64,000 bases of DNA, from NCBI RefSeq assembly GCF_030936135.1, contig NC_082618.1, positions 10,603,034 to 10,667,033 of the forward strand, read 5' to 3'. Position numbers and translations under genes: made by a program. Below are positions 13,741 through 25,300 of this stretch, piece after piece. The notes beneath the pieces were generated by a model that searched no databases, was not told the origin of the DNA, and saw only the letters and a list, made by a program, of their open reading frames with translations. Each line of letters begins with the position of its first letter. Positions within the stretch are counted from its first letter, which is position 1. This stretch comes from Gavia stellata. Its lineage: Eukaryota > Chordata > Aves > Gaviiformes > Gaviidae.

Positions 13741-14406
13741 ATAAGGCTCTGTAAGCAGCAAGGGAGAGATGCAGCATGTGAGTGAGGTGGGTTTTAGATG
13801 CTTCTTGTGGAAGAATCCCACAGGATTGTGGTCGGCCGTGTTGTCCCCTGTGTCCGCTGGGCAGCGTGGCAGGAGGCTGCCGGTCTGGGTTTCCTCACGT
13901 GTATTTCTTCAGTGCATCTCAGCTGGAGCTTTCTTGGCTTTTCCACAGATACACATTAATTTACTAATAAATCCTGCGTTTCCTTTTTTTTTTTAATTTG
14001 TATATGATTTTCTCCCGCATGAAACATTTTCCACAGCTGCCGCTGGCTGCACAGAGCTACCATGACTTTTTTTCTCTGTCATTGAAACTTCTCTAAATCC
14101 CACATCATTTGTAGTGCTTATGGGAAGAAAATCACCACGTCCCCTTTTAACTCTGTTGAAAAGAGCCTCACATCTCCAAGCATAATCATTTTTGTGGTGG
14201 AGTGTTATCGCCTGTGCCAAGGTACAGCAATGGGCAATGGGCCTCCCTGTCTCTGGATCAGAGGTGGTTGATGGTACACCTGGTACTGACACATTTATTA
14301 GACTTCAAAACCAGCCTGGGAAGCTACGTAGGCTTCTCTGTAGCCTTTTTTGACTACAGGTAGATGGAGGATATTTTACATGGATTTGCTGTATGACATC
14401 TGTTTA
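13741..14406. other. Intergenic, nothing recognised
   Basis: No gene or repeat seen apart from a short T-rich tract near 13,985. Confidence 0.5.
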
Positions 14407-14548
14407 CAGAATCGCTAAGGCTGGAAAAGACCTGTGAGATCATCAAGTCCAACCACCAACCCAACCCCACCGTGCCCACTAACCCATGTCCCGCAGTGCC
14501 ATGTCCACACGTTCCTTGAACCCCTCCAGGGATGGTGACTCCACCACT
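14407..14548 (-). mobile_element. CR1 LINE 3' fragment
   Basis: Reads 'cagaatcgctaaggctgg', then the 'gatcatcaagtccaacc' block, ending at 'gactccaccactt'. It is the final ~140 bp of a minus-strand CR1 of the same type as those at 6032 and 16,697, cut off at its inner end. Confidence 0.9.
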
Positions 14549-16142
14549 TGAACAGGAAGGCTGCTGCCTGTGCCGGCAATCGCTGTCTTCCCTGTGAAAT
14601 CCACTTCTGCGTGGGCAAGGGAGGAAAGGAGAAAGCAAAAAGCTTCTGTACAGAAGAAAAGTGTGTTTTGAGCTCATGTTTGTCAGCAGGAGGAGCTGAC
14701 CATACAGTGAAGCTGGCAAGTTTGTTAATATTCTTTGTGGACAATGTAAATATATTTCTTGCGAGTAATGGCTAGGTGTCCTTGTCTCTTTCTGTTTCCT
14801 GAGAAAATGTTTTGCTGAAAACACATTGTATTAAGAGGTTTTTTGTGCCTGCCCCTCCTGTTGTCCCCCTCGCGCCCCCGCCGACTGTCAGATGGTTGTG
14901 TTAGGAGTGAAGTGGGGCCTCTGTTCGCACAGCGGATCGGCTCCTTCGCCTCTCAGTCCTCTGAAGGCTTGCACTCAGATCAAGGTCTGATCCAAAACTG
15001 GGAAAGGACCGCTTCTTGGATGCATTATACAACACCGTGTAATCTCAGCTTGGTATGTTTTTAGAGATGAGGAGGACCTACTGAGGTTTGGCGAGTCCCT
15101 AGTTGCTGTTCAACCTTACGGTGAACGGACTCTACCACGCCAGCCGTTAGAGGCAAACCCTAACCAAAATGCGAGCTGCTTCCAAAGGACAGAGCTCTCA
15201 TAAGCAAAGCTGCATCCAGACTTTGATAATCTCCCAAAATGTTTTGGTCTTTGTGCTCTTGAACACGATCAGTTCATACATCTGGTTTTCTGCAATCCAA
15301 ATGCTACTCTACCTCTGACTTGATTCAGACTGACAAAGCCCCTGCTTGTCTTTTTTCTTTTACACCTGAAACATACATCTCTAGTGAATTTTTGCTTCCA
15401 GTGGTGTTTCATTTTCTATTGTACTCCAGCTGTCAGCCACAGAAGCTAAGCAGTCTTCAACTCTGGCTCCAACATGTGTGAAACGTATTAGCAAAGTTCT
15501 GTGTTAACTTTTCTGTACGTGGGAAAATACTGTTCTTTCTGGGTCTTTCTAAATGCCTCTGTTCCTTCCCCCACCCTTTCCTGTATTATCACAGCTTGGC
15601 TATTAGTTCTTCAGGAGTTACTGTCGCTTCCCAGTGTCTTTGCAATATAAGAAGTTCCATGCCAAATGTAGCATAAACACAATTCTTGAAAATCTGTGCC
15701 TGAAGCTACCTGTGGAACAGTAAATTGCTTTTCCATAACTATCCCCACAAAAGAAAACCAAATGTCCCACTTCAAGCCTTCCTGTCTTTTACCGTTTTTT
15801 TCAATTGAATAGCCTTTGCTGTAGATTTGTATTTATTCACTGCATTAATACCAGTCTTGTAATTGTCACGTCCTGCCCCAGAACAGAATGTGTCTGCCTG
15901 GTTGCAAAGAGGTGACTCTGACAAAGAACAAATGGAACTAGATCATTGACACAGATGCAGATTGTAGCATTTCCCTTTTCCTCACTGGCATAAAATTCAG
16001 ATTCACTCAGTAAAAATGACCGTACTTGTCTATTGATTTTATTCATGCTGAGGTTTGTGCAGAAGAGCTCTTACAGAGGACAAACCATCTTTTCAGCAGA
16101 TCTTTTGTTTCTTCCTCTTAGTTATGTTTTAAAAAAAAAAAG
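14549..16142. other. Intergenic, nothing recognised
   Basis: No gene, RNA gene or repeat recognised; the open frames are short and unsupported. Confidence 0.5.
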
Positions 16143-16404
16143 TTCTTTACTGAGAGAGTAGTGAAACATTGGAATAGGCTGCCCAGGGAGGTGGTAGAGT
16201 CACCCTCCCTGGAGGTATTCAAGGAGCGTGTGGATGTGGCATTGTGGGATGTGGCTTTATGGGCATGGTGCTGTGTGGTGTTGGGTGGGTTGGTTTTTGG
16301 TGTGTTGTGGTTTGGTTTTTGTGGGTGGGTTTTTGTTTTTTTTTTAAGTTGGACTTGATGATCTTACAGGTCTTTTCCAACCTTAGTGATTCTGTGATTC
16401 TGTA
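16143..16404 (+). mobile_element. CR1 LINE 3' end, sense, with GT-rich middle
   Basis: Sense CR1: 'ctgcccagggaggtggtag' near 16,179, 'ggtattcaaggagcgtgtgg' near 16,214, then 'ttggacttgatgatcttac' near 16,350 and the family's 3' terminal 'gattctgtgattctgt'. The part between about 16,262 and 16,345 is unusually G+T-rich, unlike the other copies here, and looks like local slippage. Together with the minus-strand copy that starts about 290 bp further on, it forms an inverted pair. Confidence 0.92.
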
Positions 16405-16696
16405 ATATATTTCATAGTAAATAAGATCCTCCCTCGTCATAACTAATTACTGTAAATGCTTCTCTCTATCCACATGGTAAACTGAGGCACATTTAGTAGA
16501 TAATCTGAACGGAGAAGGGTGGTGGCCTCTTACATGTAATCCCAGCAGATGCAGGGGGCTTTTTTAGTGCAAAAGGCATTGCTCGCAGTAGAGGCATCCT
16601 GAGGAGTATTCACATCACTGGGCTTTAGAACAGGAGCTCCCAGACCTACGGGCCTTTTGTATCTGATTGATTGTGCTGTTTAGCATGTTGCTTGTA

Positions 16697-17035
16697 AATC
16701 ACAGAATCCTCAAGGTTGGAAAAGACCTGTGAGATCATCAAGTCCAACCACCAACCCAACCCCACCATGCCCACTAAACCATGTCCCACAGTGCCACGTC
16801 CATACATTCCTTGAACACCTCCAGTGATGGTGACTCCACCACCTCCCTGGGCAGCCACTTCCAGTGCTTCACCACTCCCTCAGTAAGGAAATTTTTCCTA
16901 ATATCCAGCCTGAACCTCCCCTGGTGCAACTTGAGGCCATTCCCTCTTGTCCTGTCACTTGGGAGAAGAGACCAACACCCACCTCCCCACAACCCCCTTT
17001 CAGGTAATTGTAGAGAGCAATTTTGAAATGATCTT
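16697..17035 (-). mobile_element. CR1 LINE 3' end, antisense
   Basis: Starts 'aatcacagaatcctcaagg' and covers the standard 3' region, including 'tccagcctgaacctcccc' near 16,902 and 'ccccacaacccccttt' near 16,985. It continues into the next inner CR1 block ('caggtaattgtagagagc'). It is the second longest antisense-oriented copy in the window by eye and similar to that at 22,541. The inner boundary is approximate. Confidence 0.92.
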
Positions 17036-19172
17036 GAAAGAGAAATCAAACGTAAGCCTTTCAGAATACTCCTGTTTATAACATCTTGTAAAACCGCCTG
17101 AAAACAAAGCATCTTTCCTCTTAATTTCTTGATGCATTCTCTACTTGTGGGATGTTGAGGGATGTAATGGACATGGCTAACACAGAGATGTTCAACAGGT
17201 GGGTAAGTAGGCAGCTGTTTATCCTGGTTAAGTAAGTAGCCACGTGTTTGTAGAGAGGTGAAGTTATACTGGGTAAATCCATGGGACCCTTCCCTTATTG
17301 TAAGAAATCTGCCTGTCCTCCACCTGACAGGCTGGGGGTGGGCATAGCTCTGCTGAGCGAGGTGCCGGACTCAGAGCAGTTTTGCGATGTGCAGATAATA
17401 CCCAGATGACCCATGTGAAGTAAAATCTCCAGAAGCCTGCTGACATCAGAAACATCCCAATGTACTGCAAATGCCTCCCTTCCCAGCCCCCCAAATGCAA
17501 ACCCACCCCTAAACGTTGTGAAGAAAATAGGGAAAAAACCTCACGTTCCTTTTCTGAATGAGTGTTTTGTGGATTCCCCTTCAGCAAGGACGAAAGAAAT
17601 AAAAACTCAAGGCAATGAAAATATAGGTCTCTGTTCAACTTTAATCCTTCATTTATGTTTGCTTCTCAAAAGTTTTTCAGTTAGCTGAAAATATAGTTAA
17701 AGTCTTAATCATTCCTCTAAACTTAAAAAGGTGAATTTGCTTTCCCATGTGGTTCTTTAAAGCTTGTATTATTGATTGTTAAATATGAAAATAATTTTTT
17801 ACCCTGCTTTTTCTCCTTTGGTGAGCTGTGGTTAGTCTCACTGCCATGATTTTCCTGAAAACAGCCCTACAGCTGTAGCCTAAAGTCATCTCTGCCCTAA
17901 AGAAAAAAATACAAGTCTGCTAATATGAAACCGTATTTTGGTGTGGCCAAAATCTAACATACTAAAAGAAGCTATAACATGTTATATGGCAACAGCCAAA
18001 AAAACCTGTTATGTCTATCTTCAGAGAGAGAACTGGAATAATATAAGGAAATCCCATTTCCCAATATAATGAGCTTTTTTGTAAGTAATAGGGTAAGATC
18101 TGAAGAAATCAGTTCAAATCACAATCTTCGTGGAAAAACTATGGATCTTAATCATATCTGAATATTGCAGGTATGTTATTATAAAAAAAAAAAAAGGAAA
18201 TGTTCACACTGAAATGTTCGCACTGATGTTTAAAAACTTTTACAATGTGATACTGGAAAGAGCCATTTCTTGAGCTGTCCCGTTCTATTAGGCAAATGAA
18301 AACTGTAAGGGATCTTCAAAGTCTCATGCTTCAAACACAGCCCTCCAAAAAGAGGGAATTTCCACAGATGTGCAACTAGTACATGTGGTTGAGCTTCCCT
18401 TTTTCTTTCTAGTACATCATATTGGCCATGGGCATCCCAGAGTGGGACTCCGTGCTGTGATGAATAAATAGGCTTAATAGAGAAACCTGAAATCCGGAAT
18501 CAGTAGATTAAATGAAAGGAATCCAGTATCCTCATCTAAAACTTAACTTTAGATATTCTGAAGGAAGAAGGGGGGAAATTTGTGTTAGTACAGATGATAT
18601 TTGTCACAAATCCTTCACTAGATAGGATGACCCAGATGTTGCTCAATTGCGTGTGAGCATTTTTTCTTTGCTCTGTATTGTACCTTCACGTAGGACAATG
18701 TAGAGATAATAAGAATTACCCCACGTGTTATTGTCTTCCTGATTTGCAGTGTTGAATGTAAACATTCTCCAAACAACACCCTTCATAGGCACTTAAGAAC
18801 AGATTCCTCTTGAAGATCCTCTGCATAGCTTGTAGAGTGTCCTTCCAGTGTTGTGTTAGAAGTACAGGTTTGCAGATAATCCATCCTAATGTTTTCTTTA
18901 GGTGTTTGGGTTTTTTTAAAATTTGAATCTTCATAGCTTTATCTTGCCCTTCCTTTGAATTCTTGTGATATAGTGCAATGGGTTTCATTTTATATAAGAG
19001 CAGCAACAGAAGTCCTTGGTTAGTGTCTGGAGGAGGACAAGGTTAAATTCTGTATTGAGATATGATTCATGAGTTGGTAGTTAGAGAGAAACTACTTGAT
19101 ACAAAGAACCAACAACAGCAACAAAAAAAAACCCTCCAAAAAGCCCAGAACCTTGAATGAGGTGAGAAGCGT
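17036..19172. other. Region downstream of CA4, includes its 3' UTR
   Basis: On the minus strand this follows the CA4 stop codon and must contain its 3' UTR. By eye I did not find a canonical AATAAA on the minus strand in the first several hundred bases, so the transcript end is not placed. No other gene is recognised. Confidence 0.5.
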
Positions 19173-19361
19173 TCATTGGCAAAGAGAACTCAGGATGTAT
19201 GTAAGCATCAGGACCAGCATTAAAACCTTAGCAGGAGGCAGGAGGATGCTGGCGCTGGACCAGTACACCTTTCGTTCGTTCAGAAACTGAACAGGCCGGA
19301 AATTTTCAACCATGTTAGTTAAGTTCTTGCCATCAAAGTAGACCATTGAAAATTGAGAAAT
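19173..19361 (-). CDS. CA4: CA4 exon 8 (terminal)
   Basis: Encodes residues 255-316 and the TGA stop. It holds the end of the catalytic fold, including a possible N-glycosylation site NLT at 267-269 and the 'ENFRPVQ' block. The C-terminal GPI signal follows: small residues WSSAS, then a hydrophobic stretch. Acceptor CTACAG. Confidence 0.93.
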   Translation of the reverse strand: MSQFSMVYFDGKNLTNMVENFRPVQFLNERKVYWSSASILLPPAKVLMLVLMLTYILSSLCQ

Positions 19362-22300
19362 CTGTAGACATTGAAGAAAAAAATAGATCATTAAACCCTT
19401 TTCCCATGGAACACTGGAAATTATGGCACTATAAATCTGCAGTGCTTTACTCTGTGGCACTGTTTTGAACTGTATGGATGCATTAAACCTTGCAGGAAAC
19501 GATGTGATGGAGGCTACTGCCAGAGGTCACCAACAGATGACTTCTTTTAGCCTTAGAAATCATGGGGACTTCCTTTCTGTGTGAGCCAAATGCTTTGTCC
19601 AACTCAAGGACCTGATTACACCAGTCCTCTTGACGCACACAGTCCTGCCCTTGTCCATCACATCACGGTGACACGAAAAGGACTAGGATTTCTTTCTTCG
19701 CTTCAAATTTCTAACTGCTTCAGCAAGAAGCTGGCCCAGAGCAAGCAGATGCTCACTCCCGTGTGCTGTGCTACACTGCCTTGCGTGTGGCTGAGCATTG
19801 CCCTGTGGCTGAAGTGATTCTGAGTACGCTGCAGGTAAGGAACTGAAACACAGGTGCTGGCTCCCGGCCAGGCTGTGCTGGCTAGTAGTACTGCTGGGAG
19901 CCCACTCCAGGATGCCTGAATTTTCTAATCACGTACTCTGTCAGCTGAACAATCTGTATTTCTGAGGCAGTCATGATTCAGTCTCCTGTTCCTCTCTATA
20001 GGACAAAAATGGATTGCTTAAAGCTGGTGCTGACAGACTCCAAGTTTGCACTTTGACGTATTCTGTTCCGATATCCTGACACTTAGGACAATGGGAGACA
20101 AGCAGTGAAATTTGGGGGTGAGCAGGTGACTGCAGTGGAAGTGCTGCTGACGAAGCGCTGGGCAAGGTGTTTACCTGTGGGTTTGTTTGGCTTTCTTTTC
20201 ACATCGTCATTTCCCTTTCCTTCCCCTTTCCTGTCATTTTTAGAGAGGTGATTTAATAGGGTTGTAAAACGAGCACTAGGGACTATGTTCAGGCTAATGC
20301 CACGCACGTGTGTTTGTCACAGGAACAGAGCAGCGGAGCCGCGGACAGGTCTGTGTTACGTTGTGGGTGAGCAGGCAGAGGGACAGAATAACCGTAAGCA
20401 GACCTCTCAGGCTGTCCCTCTGCCACTTACCTGAGAAATACTGAGTTCAATCGGCTTCTCAAATACTGTCCAGATGACACCCTCATGGCAGTCGGGAGTG
20501 GTGAGGGAGCCCTCATACCGATAGTACCTCCCAAGGTCTTCCTCGGGTGGGAGAAGAGAACTCAGGGGCAAAGGCTCCATCTGTGCTTTTTGCCCTAGAC
20601 AAACCATGGGGAAATGTTGCTTGTAACAGGCGTGGCTGCAGGTATTGCTCACGTTTGTCTTCAAATGCGGCTGCTGCTCGTGGCTACATAGAGCCGCATC
20701 CCCACGCCCGCTTCCCACGGCGGCTGGGGCAGCCGCACTGCGCTGCTGTGACCTCCCTGACTGCCAGCTGGCGATCCCACGGAGCACCAGTTACACACCC
20801 CTCCTGTTAACGGGCTGCGTGTTTTCCTTCTCGCTTTGCTCCCTCCCGCAGAAGCAGGAGTGCTCATTCTGGTTCTGAGGGGGTTTCTTTGCTACAAATG
20901 TGGAGAACTAGATTTTCTCCCACCTGTGATGCTCTGAGTGCGCAACAAACTAAGCTTTGTCTTTTGGCTTTGACTTTCGAGTAACAATCTCTACTGTAAT
21001 TAGAACAGGATCGGATCATGAACTACCTGGTAGTATACGTGTTCAAAATAAATATACGTTGCGTTTTGACCAACACAAGTGTCTTACCTGTGTATTTAAT
21101 ATTCTCTAATTCATTTATTAGAGTTGCATAGTTTTTATTTTCTTCTTCAACCTGAAATGGAAATATTTTGATTCCAAATCATGCATTTCTCAACAACTTG
21201 TTGCTTTAAATTAATTGTGAATAAAACAGAAAACAACCATAAGGCTAAAAGATAACAGCAAGCAGAATATAGACAAGGGTAAAGGAACTAAGTGCTGGCA
21301 CTGAATGCCTGCAGAGGGTAGGGAGGCTTAGGTCTTGGACTACTGTAACATTAACACAACCGATCACTCAGCCAGATTGCTCATAGATTTGAGATGGGCA
21401 ATTAGAAATGTGGCTACCTACCTTTATAAAGAATGCTAACACAGCTATGCCATCTGCATTTTTCTTCGCTTCTGTTATATCCGAAACATCTTCTCTTATG
21501 TGGACAATATGAAGCTGTAACACAATAGTCAAGACTAATTATTTCTTCATTTGCCTCTACAGCCCGTTGCTGTAAGAGCAGCCCGGCTGCTGCTCTGCAC
21601 CTACGCTGCAGTGGGGCCAGGGCTGCTTCGCTGCTCCCAGGCTGGTGACAGACAGCTCGAGGCCCTTGACCTGAGCCAGAAGCTATGCAGTAAGTGGACT
21701 ATAATTTGGAACTTCATTCATCAACAATGGCATCATTTCATGCATCTCCCCAGAAGGTGAAGTGCTCTGTGGACTGCTGCAGCCCTCGATTTTCAGCCTG
21801 TGCAGTGGAACAGGCAGATTTTTACGTCATGGTTTGAAAGAGGGGTGGTTTCCTTCCACCAGCCCGTGTGTATCAGCACTGGCGACTTCTCTTGCCTTAA
21901 AGGGAATTTTTTTTCGGTTGCATAGGTCGATTGATGGTGGCAGTCCCAGAAATGAATATATAGTCTGACTAAGCAGTGTGAGAGTGTAATCGGACTGTAT
22001 AGACTTCGAAGTTTCTCCTCCCAAAAGGCTCTCTACATAACTCCAGATTCGTTGTCTGTCCTGTGCCTTTGCACACAAAACTGATGTGTTTTCCTGCGTG
22101 ATCTGGTTAGCGAGCAATGAGTCCTCGGTTCTTTATTTCCACTGCTGGGGTTTCATAGGACAATTAGCCAATAGTTCTTGTGCAACAGTATCTTAAAAAG
22201 CCAGAGTTCTTGAGTAAAAGCCACAATCCACAAAGGGTCTCACCTACCTCCATGGCTTGTTTTTCTCCATCTATGCTGTGCTCTGACCCAGGAAGGTATT

Positions 22301-25300
22301 GCTGCATATGTTGGACTCCCCAGTGAAAATGAAATTCTATTGCCTTGTATTTTCTTCCCAGACCTCCACCTCCAATTTTAGGGGATGTGCTTAATGCTAC
22401 TTTAACTGGGGAAAACAAATAAGTAGTTTAAAAAAAAAAAAAAACAAAAACCAAACAACGTTAATAGCATTTGAGAGTAGAGAGATGCATGTTCTTGAGA
22501 TTCAAATGTATCCTAAAGTTCTGGCTTGGTCTTTCACAGGATCACACAGAATCACAGAATAATTAAGGTTGGATAAGACCTTTAAGACCATCGAGGCCAA
22601 CCACCAACCCAACCCCACCATGCCCACTAAACCATGTCCTGCAGTGCCACGGCCACACGTTCCTTGAACACCTCCAGCGATGGTGACTGCACCACCTCCC
22701 TGGGCAGCGTCTTCCAGTGCTTCACCACTCCCTCAGTAAGGAAATTTCTCCTAATATCCAGCCTGAACCTCCCCTGGCACAACTTGAGGCCATTTCCTCT
22801 CATTCCATCGTTAGTTACATGGGAGAAGAGACCAACACCCCCCTCCCCACAACCCCCTTTCGAGCATTCCAGAAGTTCAACTCTGCAGAAGCTGAACTCT
22901 TACAAAATGCTAGCTGGGATTAATTTGAGATGAAAGGGAGAAATATCATAGCCCACTTCCCAGTAATACGCAGCAGCATTTGGACACCCCTCTATGGCAC
23001 AGCGCTTGGAGCTTCTGTTCCCATTTCTACCTAGGATTTGCTCTGTGAGCTTGAACAACTTGTGCAGAGCCTCACTTGCTGGAGAGCTGACCTACCCATG
23101 ACTTCAGCTGAATAAATAATAATAAAGAAAATAAATTTGATGGTACTTGTTTCCCTTTGTAAAATGGAGGAAAAGGGCAGGGCACTACTTTGGATTGTCC
23201 TGGGGAAAGGGTGTTATAGGCGCTTATGGCATCCATTGATAGATCCTTCGGAGTATCATCAGTTAATCGCATTTTGAAGAAAACAGGGTAATGGACTGTC
23301 TTTCCTTGATTGCACTGAGGGGATTTGTAGGGATTTGTTCACTGCCAGTACAATCCCAGGAGTCAGAGCAACTTATACCTTTCAGAAAAGCCTATATTCC
23401 TTCATTTTTTTGTCTAGGAGAGCACCCTCTATCAAAGTATTCTTAAAAGGAAACTTGATCACAGTTTATTTCTGTTTTAAGCGTCATTTTTATCTCCTCT
23501 GCACTGTGACGTTTATTTTAGGCAGGGTTTAAAGACACTGCTATTAAGTTCAAGCTGTGTATCTATTCTGTTTGAATTTAGAGTAGTGTTGCTACGTAAG
23601 CCTAAGCATCTAAGTCGTTATATCTATTTAATGTCATGTTTGATCTGCTGTTAGGAGCAAAACAAAATTTTCTTAGAAGCTATTTTTCTAGCTATAAATC
23701 ACCATCGCTTCCTGTGCTTGAGACATTTGGGATATATTTTTAAAACTTACTTATTAAGACCTCTGCATTAAGCACAGCACTTTTGTTTCCATAGGAAAGA
23801 TATTGTTTTGACCTGGATTGAAGCCCTAGAGATTTCATTTCTGTTCTGAATTTCAAATGGGCTGGAAGCTTGCGTGAGTCACTTAGTTACTTTGCTTTTT
23901 TATCTGTAAATGGATGAGTAACATATCTTTGTTGGCATTGTTTATTTAGATTGTAGGACCTTTGAGACGCTGACCTTTGCTATCTGCACATCATCGAACA
24001 TAATGATAGCCTAATCTCATGTAGAGCTTCTAATTGCAGCTGTAATTTAAGCAATAACTGTTCCAGTGTTGTACTCAATGTAGCACAGGAATTGGTTGCC
24101 CTCAGAAGAAATTTTAAAAGCCCGGATTAAAAACCTAATCCTTTTGCATGGCTGGGAAAGATGAGCGTTCTGACCAATCCTTATGAATATTAATTTTTGT
24201 GTAAAAGATATTTCTATGCACAGCGACTGTAATATGGAGATTCTAGACTATCATTCTGTAATGGGAAAGTCATTAACCCATCTACTAGTGAAAAGTCAAA
24301 ACATGTCTTTTTCTTACGGTCTGTCAAAATACTGCTGTTTTTAACTAGAATCTCTGGCTGTGAAAATCTACCGAGCTGTTTACCTTCCTACCTTTCCTTT
24401 TTAAGCTAGGGAAATATTGCCACTTGCAACTTCCCATTTTAGGGATTTGGCAGTTAAAAAAATCCATTTAAGATTTTAAGAAAACTTATAGATAATTTAA
24501 AAAAAAAAAAGGACAACAGATTTATTTTTGAAGTTAAATAATGTAGCATAACGTTGTTGAAGCACTGTCATTAGTATTACTTTTAGTGAAGAAAAGTGGA
24601 GGAAGTGAACCAGTGCTAAATTACTATTCACTGATTCACTGTTTACTGATTTGCTGTTCACTGATTCACTGTTTACTGAATCAGTAAGTAGCTGATCAAC
24701 AAGCTCATGTTAGATTACTTCCGTGTGCAGAGAGAACAGGTTGAAATCGGAGAAGATTTCAGCTCATTATTTAAAGAACTAGTAGGACACGCACACTGTG
24801 AGCCACTGGTTGAGTGACTTTCCCAGATTATGTTCTTCTTCAGCAGAATTCTTCTTTGTGCAGAAGCAAGGGTCAGCAAGGGCAAGCCCAGAAATGAAGG
24901 GTGTAGGAGCATTCAGCAGAAATTATATACCTCTGCCAAAACTGTTGTCCTAAAGCCCTATACTCCCCCACCTCCTAGTCCTAGAGGTTTTTGTTTGACT
25001 TAGAGGTTCCCTTGACATCTCGAGTTCTGTTTCTGCACACGCACAGAACCAATTTTTGCTGAGATGCTCAAGGACCATGTCCAGAATCCAAAAACTGGAT
25101 AATTCCCCCAAAGTTCCCAGAAAGCCTTGGTTCAGAAGGTGTCCTGAAAGTTTCGCTTCTGAAATATAGGGGTGCTTTCTTATTTTTGCTTCCTTTAAGT
25201 AGTGGTATTGATATCTAACACCTTGCCCAGGACATGGAAGAAATGAATGCATGGTTCCAAGTGAAGGCACAAGTAAATCCCATAATAACAGTAATAATTT

